DNA of 64,000 nucleotides from Bacteroidaceae bacterium (lineage in GTDB: Bacteria > Bacteroidota > Bacteroidia > Bacteroidales > Bacteroidaceae), in the NCBI GenBank assembly GCA_024401225.1, contig JAKSLM010000005.1, forward strand, positions 1 to 64,000, in the 5' to 3' direction. Shown here in pieces: positions 60,342 to 64,000 of this stretch (position 1 is its first letter; every line of letters starts with the position of its first letter). The notes beneath the pieces are model-generated. The model was given only the letters and a program-made list of their open reading frames with translations. It searched no databases and was not told the DNA's origin. A program made the translations under genes and the position numbers.

Positions 60342-61622
60342 ATGATGCAGCCCGTTGACAGATGCGATTACACTCCTGGACAAGTTATCGATGGAAAGTT
60401 CACCGTGACTAAAATTCTGGGAGAAGGTACATACGGCAAGGTTTACCGTGTGAGTGATAGCTGTGGGCGGGACTGTGCGTTGAAAATTCTCAGACTTTGG
60501 GAAGTTCCACCTGACATTAGAGAGGCGTTGATGCAACGTTTCGAGATGGAATTCAAAACTGGACAGATAGACAGCCAGTATCTTGTACGTTCGTTAGCAT
60601 ATGGAACGGTTGGCGGAAATCCTTACATTGTCATGGAATTCTGTACAGGAGGTGACCTTGAACCTTTACTTGGTACTGGTGATTCCTCTATTCCATCGTA
60701 CTGCCGACATATTCTATATGGTTTGGATGCACTTCATAAGAATGCAAAAGTACACAGAGACTTAAAGCCTGAAAATGTCCTGATAAAGGCAAGTGGAGAG
60801 GCTGCGTTGACAGATTTCGGCATAGCGGGGGATCGAAACCACCGCATGACGCAGCGCAACATCTTTGGCAAGCCAAATCAGATTTTCGGAACCTATGCGT
60901 ATATGCCTCCAGAGCAAGTGAATAGAGCGCGTGGAGAGGCAACGGTTCTCCCGACAACTGATATATGGTCTTTTGGCGTTCTTGCCTACCAGTTGCTTAC
61001 AGGTTGTTTGCCATTTGGAAAATTGGAGAATCACAATGATCTTGCCAATTACCAGATGCGAGGTAAAAAAGGCGAATGGTCTCGTAGTCCGTTAATGAAC
61101 ATCCCCGATGGAGACGCATGGTCAAGTGTAATAAGCGGATGTCTGGTTCCAGACTATAAGAAGCGCTTCCAATGCGTTGACGAGGTACTGAGATATATGC
61201 CTGCTTCATCCTCCAATACGAAACCGCGACCTAACATTGGATATCAGCCTCCTCAATCCCCACAAGGCTACTCTCTGCATGTAATGCAAGGCGATGACTA
61301 CGGGAAGGTGTTCAAATTGTCGGAAATTGCAAACACGAATGGAAGACTTCTGACAATGGGAAGGCAATGGGACAATAAACTTTTTGTCAAAGAAATCAGC
61401 AGTGCTTTAATTTCACGTTATCACTGTACCGTAGAATTAGGGCAAAATAGTAATGAATGGATAGTACGCGACGGTCAGTGGAATGTTGAGGCACGACAAT
61501 GGAAGCGATCCACAAATGGGACGTATGTAAATTCGCAGGAAGTCACAGAGCACGGATACTATCTGAATGTTGGTGACATAATAACAATTGGAGACACAAA
61601 ACTAAGATTTGAACTTTATTAA
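60342..61622 (+). CDS. Cytosolic Ser/Thr protein kinase with C-terminal FHA domain
   Basis: The 426-residue protein has a kinase domain at ~15-290: ILGEGTYGKVYRV, CALKIL, HRDLKPEN (canonical RD kinase), DFGIA, and PPEQ for the APE motif. A short linker leads to an FHA domain (~315-426: GRLLTMGRQWDN, ISRYHCTVEL, STNGTYVN) with the Gly-Arg, Ser-x-x-His and Asn-Gly signature of phosphothreonine readers. No membrane helix. It may phosphorylate, and be recruited by, the neighbouring FHA proteins or the membrane kinase. Confidence 0.93.
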   Translation: MMQPVDRCDYTPGQVIDGKFTVTKILGEGTYGKVYRVSDSCGRDCALKILRLWEVPPDIREALMQRFEMEFKTGQIDSQYLVRSLAYGTVGGNPYIVMEFCTGGDLEPLLGTGDSSIPSYCRHILYGLDALHKNAKVHRDLKPENVLIKASGEAALTDFGIAGDRNHRMTQRNIFGKPNQIFGTYAYMPPEQVNRARGEATVLPTTDIWSFGVLAYQLLTGCLPFGKLENHNDLANYQMRGKKGEWSRSPLMNIPDGDAWSSVISGCLVPDYKKRFQCVDEVLRYMPASSSNTKPRPNIGYQPPQSPQGYSLHVMQGDDYGKVFKLSEIANTNGRLLTMGRQWDNKLFVKEISSALISRYHCTVELGQNSNEWIVRDGQWNVEARQWKRSTNGTYVNSQEVTEHGYYLNVGDIITIGDTKLRFELY

Positions 61623-61649
61623 TTATTTAATAACTTTAATTATTAATTT

Positions 61650-63329
61650 ATGGATACACAGAATTACAAAAGAACTGTTGCCGGCTCTGTAGGAGCTGGT
61701 ATGGGAGCCATTTTTAATGGTTCTGGCCGTACGTATTACATCCTTGAGCACAAGACTTCTTCACAGTACCACCATGCGGGTGAGTCACAAAAGATTATTG
61801 TAGACCAGATTGAACTTGGTCGAGATGGCAGCTGTCAGGTTCGTTTTGACGAATCTTTTGGAACAGTAAGCCGCAAACATGCAGCTATTGCGAAAGAAGG
61901 TGATAACTACAAGCTCATTCACCTTTCACAGTCAAATCCAACACTGGTGAATGGTCAGCCAATCAATGGCACATATTACCTCCAGAGCGGTGATGAAATT
62001 CAACTTTCTGCAGGTGGTCCTCGTCTTGGCTTCATCGTACCACAAGGACGACAGGCGATGACTTCAAGCATCGGATTGACAGAACGTATGAATCTTTTCC
62101 GTCAGCAGGCTCTCCGTCCTTACCGCACAGCAATCATCGCACTCTGTACATTGCTTGTTCTCGCTGTAGCAGGTCTTGGTGCATGGAACTGGAAAATCTC
62201 ATCTGACAATGCTGCGCTTCAGCAGGAGCTCATGCTTCTTAGTGCTAAAACTGACTCTTTGGAAAGCGTGCGTTCTGCAATCGAAAACCAGTTGGCTGCA
62301 GACCCAGAGAATCAAGAACTCAAGAACCAGCTGGCAAATGTCGATCAGCAGATTCAGACTACAAGAGAACGCGTAATAACTATTAACAGAGTTATTCGTG
62401 AGTCTGCACCATCATCATCTTCTTCTGCAAAGTCAGTAACATACAATGATGACGACGATGACGAGGCAGATGATGAGGCATACTCTGCTGCAGGAAACTC
62501 TAACGCAAGCAATACTACTGTCACTCAGGATGAACCAGGTGCACAGAACGATATTGCAAACTACACAGATTGTGTATACAGTCTTAAGATTGATAATATC
62601 AAGGTTTCATATAATGGAATCGACATCAAGCACGGTGTTGCAAATCCTGGTATCGTAGGCAATGGATTCCTTATCAGCAATGGTAACTTTGTAACAGCAC
62701 GTCAGAATGTGCAGCCATGGATATATTCAGGCGTTATAACAGACGGTGCTTGGCGTGAAGAGCTTGCACAGTGGTTTGCGTGCGGTTGCGACATTGAGAT
62801 CCAGTACAGTGCTTATAGTTCAACAGGTACTGCAAACAAGATTACATTCTCGAGCCGTGACTTTGAACATCCTGCAGACTATGTAACAAAAGAGATTGAG
62901 ATTAAGAAGGAAATTCGCACTATCTTGAAGAACAATGGATTCAAGATCGAATATTTGAAGAGCTATCGCAGAAGCTATTCACAGTTCGCAGAGTCTTCTT
63001 CATGCTATGCAATCATCCGTAATCTTGCAAATACCGGAATCCCAACAAGCAACAAGACACTTGAAGGCGGTCATCAGGTTAAGATTGCAGGATATGAGGG
63101 TCAGACAAACGTTCATAACCTTACAAGCTTCCGTTATCTCACTTCGACAACAAACTACAAGGATACAAATAACGGCACATTCATCCTTCAGGATGGTAAC
63201 AACAATATTGGATATCTTGGTTCTCCAGCATTTATCCAGTTGGAAGACAAGAGCTACAAGGTTGTTGGCGTATATGTAGGCTCACTCTTCGGTCAGCCAC
63301 GTATCGTTCCAATTTCAAGATGTTACTAA
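61650..63329 (+). CDS. FHA protein with membrane helix and inactive trypsin-like domain
   Basis: The 559-residue protein has an FHA domain (~45-130: IELGRDGSCQV, VSRKHAAI, LVNGQPINGTY), one membrane helix (~160-180), a periplasmic coiled coil (~185-245) and a Ser/Asp-rich hinge including DDDDDD. A C-terminal trypsin-like fold covers ~310-559. Active proteases of this type read GFLxSxGxFVTARHCVxPW, SDWA and GxSGSP. Here the matching segments are GFLISNGNFVTARQNVQPW, SCYAIIR and GYLGSPAF, so His, Asp and Ser are replaced by Gln, Cys and Leu. It is probably a pseudoprotease that binds a periplasmic ligand and couples it to phospho-binding inside the cell. Confidence 0.85.
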   Translation: MDTQNYKRTVAGSVGAGMGAIFNGSGRTYYILEHKTSSQYHHAGESQKIIVDQIELGRDGSCQVRFDESFGTVSRKHAAIAKEGDNYKLIHLSQSNPTLVNGQPINGTYYLQSGDEIQLSAGGPRLGFIVPQGRQAMTSSIGLTERMNLFRQQALRPYRTAIIALCTLLVLAVAGLGAWNWKISSDNAALQQELMLLSAKTDSLESVRSAIENQLAADPENQELKNQLANVDQQIQTTRERVITINRVIRESAPSSSSSAKSVTYNDDDDDEADDEAYSAAGNSNASNTTVTQDEPGAQNDIANYTDCVYSLKIDNIKVSYNGIDIKHGVANPGIVGNGFLISNGNFVTARQNVQPWIYSGVITDGAWREELAQWFACGCDIEIQYSAYSSTGTANKITFSSRDFEHPADYVTKEIEIKKEIRTILKNNGFKIEYLKSYRRSYSQFAESSSCYAIIRNLANTGIPTSNKTLEGGHQVKIAGYEGQTNVHNLTSFRYLTSTTNYKDTNNGTFILQDGNNNIGYLGSPAFIQLEDKSYKVVGVYVGSLFGQPRIVPISRCY

Positions 63330-63347
63330 TCTAACATACACTTTCTT

Positions 63348-63386
63348 TACTTATCTCCGTGATGATTTTCATCATGGGGATAAGTA
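63348..63386 (+). other. Long imperfect hairpin before the PP2C gene
   Basis: TACTTATC...TGATG pairs with CATCA...GATAAGTA, with a CC/GG pair and three small mismatches between, loop ATTTT. No T-run follows, so it may attenuate transcription or protect mRNA rather than terminate. Confidence 0.6.
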
Positions 63387-63412
63387 TAAAAACACTTAGC
63401 CCACATACTATT

Positions 63413-64000
63413 ATGTCAACAATACAAATTCAATTAGCTGCATCTACAGACGTAGGTTTAGTACGTAAAAACAACGAAGACGACTTTACTGTATGTCCTG
63501 ATCTGTCTGCGCCAAACTGGTCTATTAATGAAACACCAGAGTATATTCCATTGGGCGAATATGGAACATTGCTTGTTGTTGCAGATGGTATGGGAGGTGC
63601 AAATGCTGGTGAAGTGGCATCTTCTATAACAATCAGTACCATACAAGAAGTATTCACGCCCGATAAAATAGCAGAAGTATTAAAGGACAAGTCACGCATA
63701 GCTTCATTCCTTACTGATGTTGTAAAAACAGCAAACAAGAACATCGTCAAGCATAGTAAGGAAGACTGCAGTACAAAAGGTATGGGAACCACTATTGTGC
63801 TTGCGTGGATACTTGATACAAGAGCATACGTGGCATGGTGTGGAGATAGTCGCTGTTATGTATTTAATCCAAATGTGGGCTTTAGCAGACTGTCCAAAGA
63901 CCACTCGTTTGTACAGGAACTTGTGGATAAAGGCGAACTTGATCCAGAGATGGCATTTGACCATCCATACAGCAATGTTATAACCCGGTGCCTTGGAGAC
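63413..64000 (+). CDS. PP2C-type protein phosphatase (partial, runs off window)
   Basis: The first 196 residues of a PPM-family Ser/Thr phosphatase are in view. They show the opening block ASTDVGLVRKNNEDDF, metal-binding VADGMGGANAGEVAS, GMGTTIVLA, the WCGDSRCYVF strand and LSKDHSFVQELVDKGEL. The reading frame is open to the end of the window; the last Asp-containing metal motifs are beyond it. It should reverse phosphorylation by the two kinases of this operon. Confidence 0.92.
   Translation, partial: MSTIQIQLAASTDVGLVRKNNEDDFTVCPDLSAPNWSINETPEYIPLGEYGTLLVVADGMGGANAGEVASSITISTIQEVFTPDKIAEVLKDKSRIASFLTDVVKTANKNIVKHSKEDCSTKGMGTTIVLAWILDTRAYVAWCGDSRCYVFNPNVGFSRLSKDHSFVQELVDKGELDPEMAFDHPYSNVITRCLGD

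Noticed and set aside
1..64000. Mobile elements, rRNA and tRNA genes
   Set aside because: No transposase, integrase or terminal inverted repeats were recognised, and no cloverleaf or rRNA-like segment was seen in the spacers.

Overview
The window looks like chromosomal DNA of a Bacteroidales bacterium, most likely Prevotella or a close relative. Nearly every transcription unit is preceded by the Bacteroidetes -7 element TAnnTTTG, Shine-Dalgarno signals are weak, and the gene content fits: S46 dipeptidyl-peptidase, DUF4271 membrane protein, BACON-type domains, secreted proteins ending in a (Y)NLxGQxV-type C-terminal tail, menaquinone synthesis. About 56 genes are called. No rRNA, tRNA, insertion sequence, integrase or CRISPR array was found.

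Layout. 0.3-6.8 kb: envelope and secreted proteins, a U32 RNA-hydroxylation-type protein, an MFS permease and an orphan sensor kinase. 6.8-15.8 kb (mostly minus strand): S1/P1 nuclease, histidine phosphatase, menC, PBP4-type carboxypeptidase, M16 peptidase, nadB. 15.9-23.7 kb: greA, HIT protein, a SprT/YgjP-type peptidase, then thioesterase-menF-menD, folate cyclo-ligase, and an esterase/ATP-grasp pair. 23.9-31.1 kb: a sulfur island (see below). 31.6-39.2 kb: ruvB, SGNH hydrolase, topA-aroK-speA-menE. 39.3-54.9 kb: a large secreted protein, flippase, DPP7-type peptidase, SAM-II riboswitch plus metK, hemD, rnpA, yidD, rlmL, cysE, tdk, purD. 55-64 kb: a visibly AT-richer signalling operon that runs off the right edge.

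Two systems stand out. The first is one apparent operon at 23,913-30,434. It joins an O-acetylhomoserine/O-acetylserine sulfhydrylase, a ThiS-like sulfur carrier whose GG is masked by extra C-terminal residues, a ThiF/MoeB-like E1, DsrE-like and TusA-like sulfur relays, a JAMM protease, a family-2 encapsulin shell protein carrying an internal cyclic-nucleotide-binding-like domain, and a cysteine desulfurase with a ~125-residue disordered N-terminal extension, the likely encapsulation tag. An Lrp/AsnC regulator follows, and its own promoter carries the same three box-like elements, at the same spacing, as the operon promoter. The inferred picture is a protein nanocompartment that mobilises cysteine sulfur and feeds a protein-thiocarboxylate route to homocysteine or cysteine.

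The second is the 56-64 kb operon: coiled-coil lipoprotein, membrane Ser/Thr kinase, BACON-like secreted protein, zinc-ribbon/FHA protein, FHA-tailed kinase, a membrane FHA protein with a trypsin-like domain that has lost all three catalytic residues, and a PP2C phosphatase. It looks like a complete phospho-Ser/Thr signalling circuit across the inner membrane.

At the DNA level, many spacers contain short degenerate tandem arrays with a strict 7- or 8-bp period, each with its own unit, and some run into the ends of coding regions.
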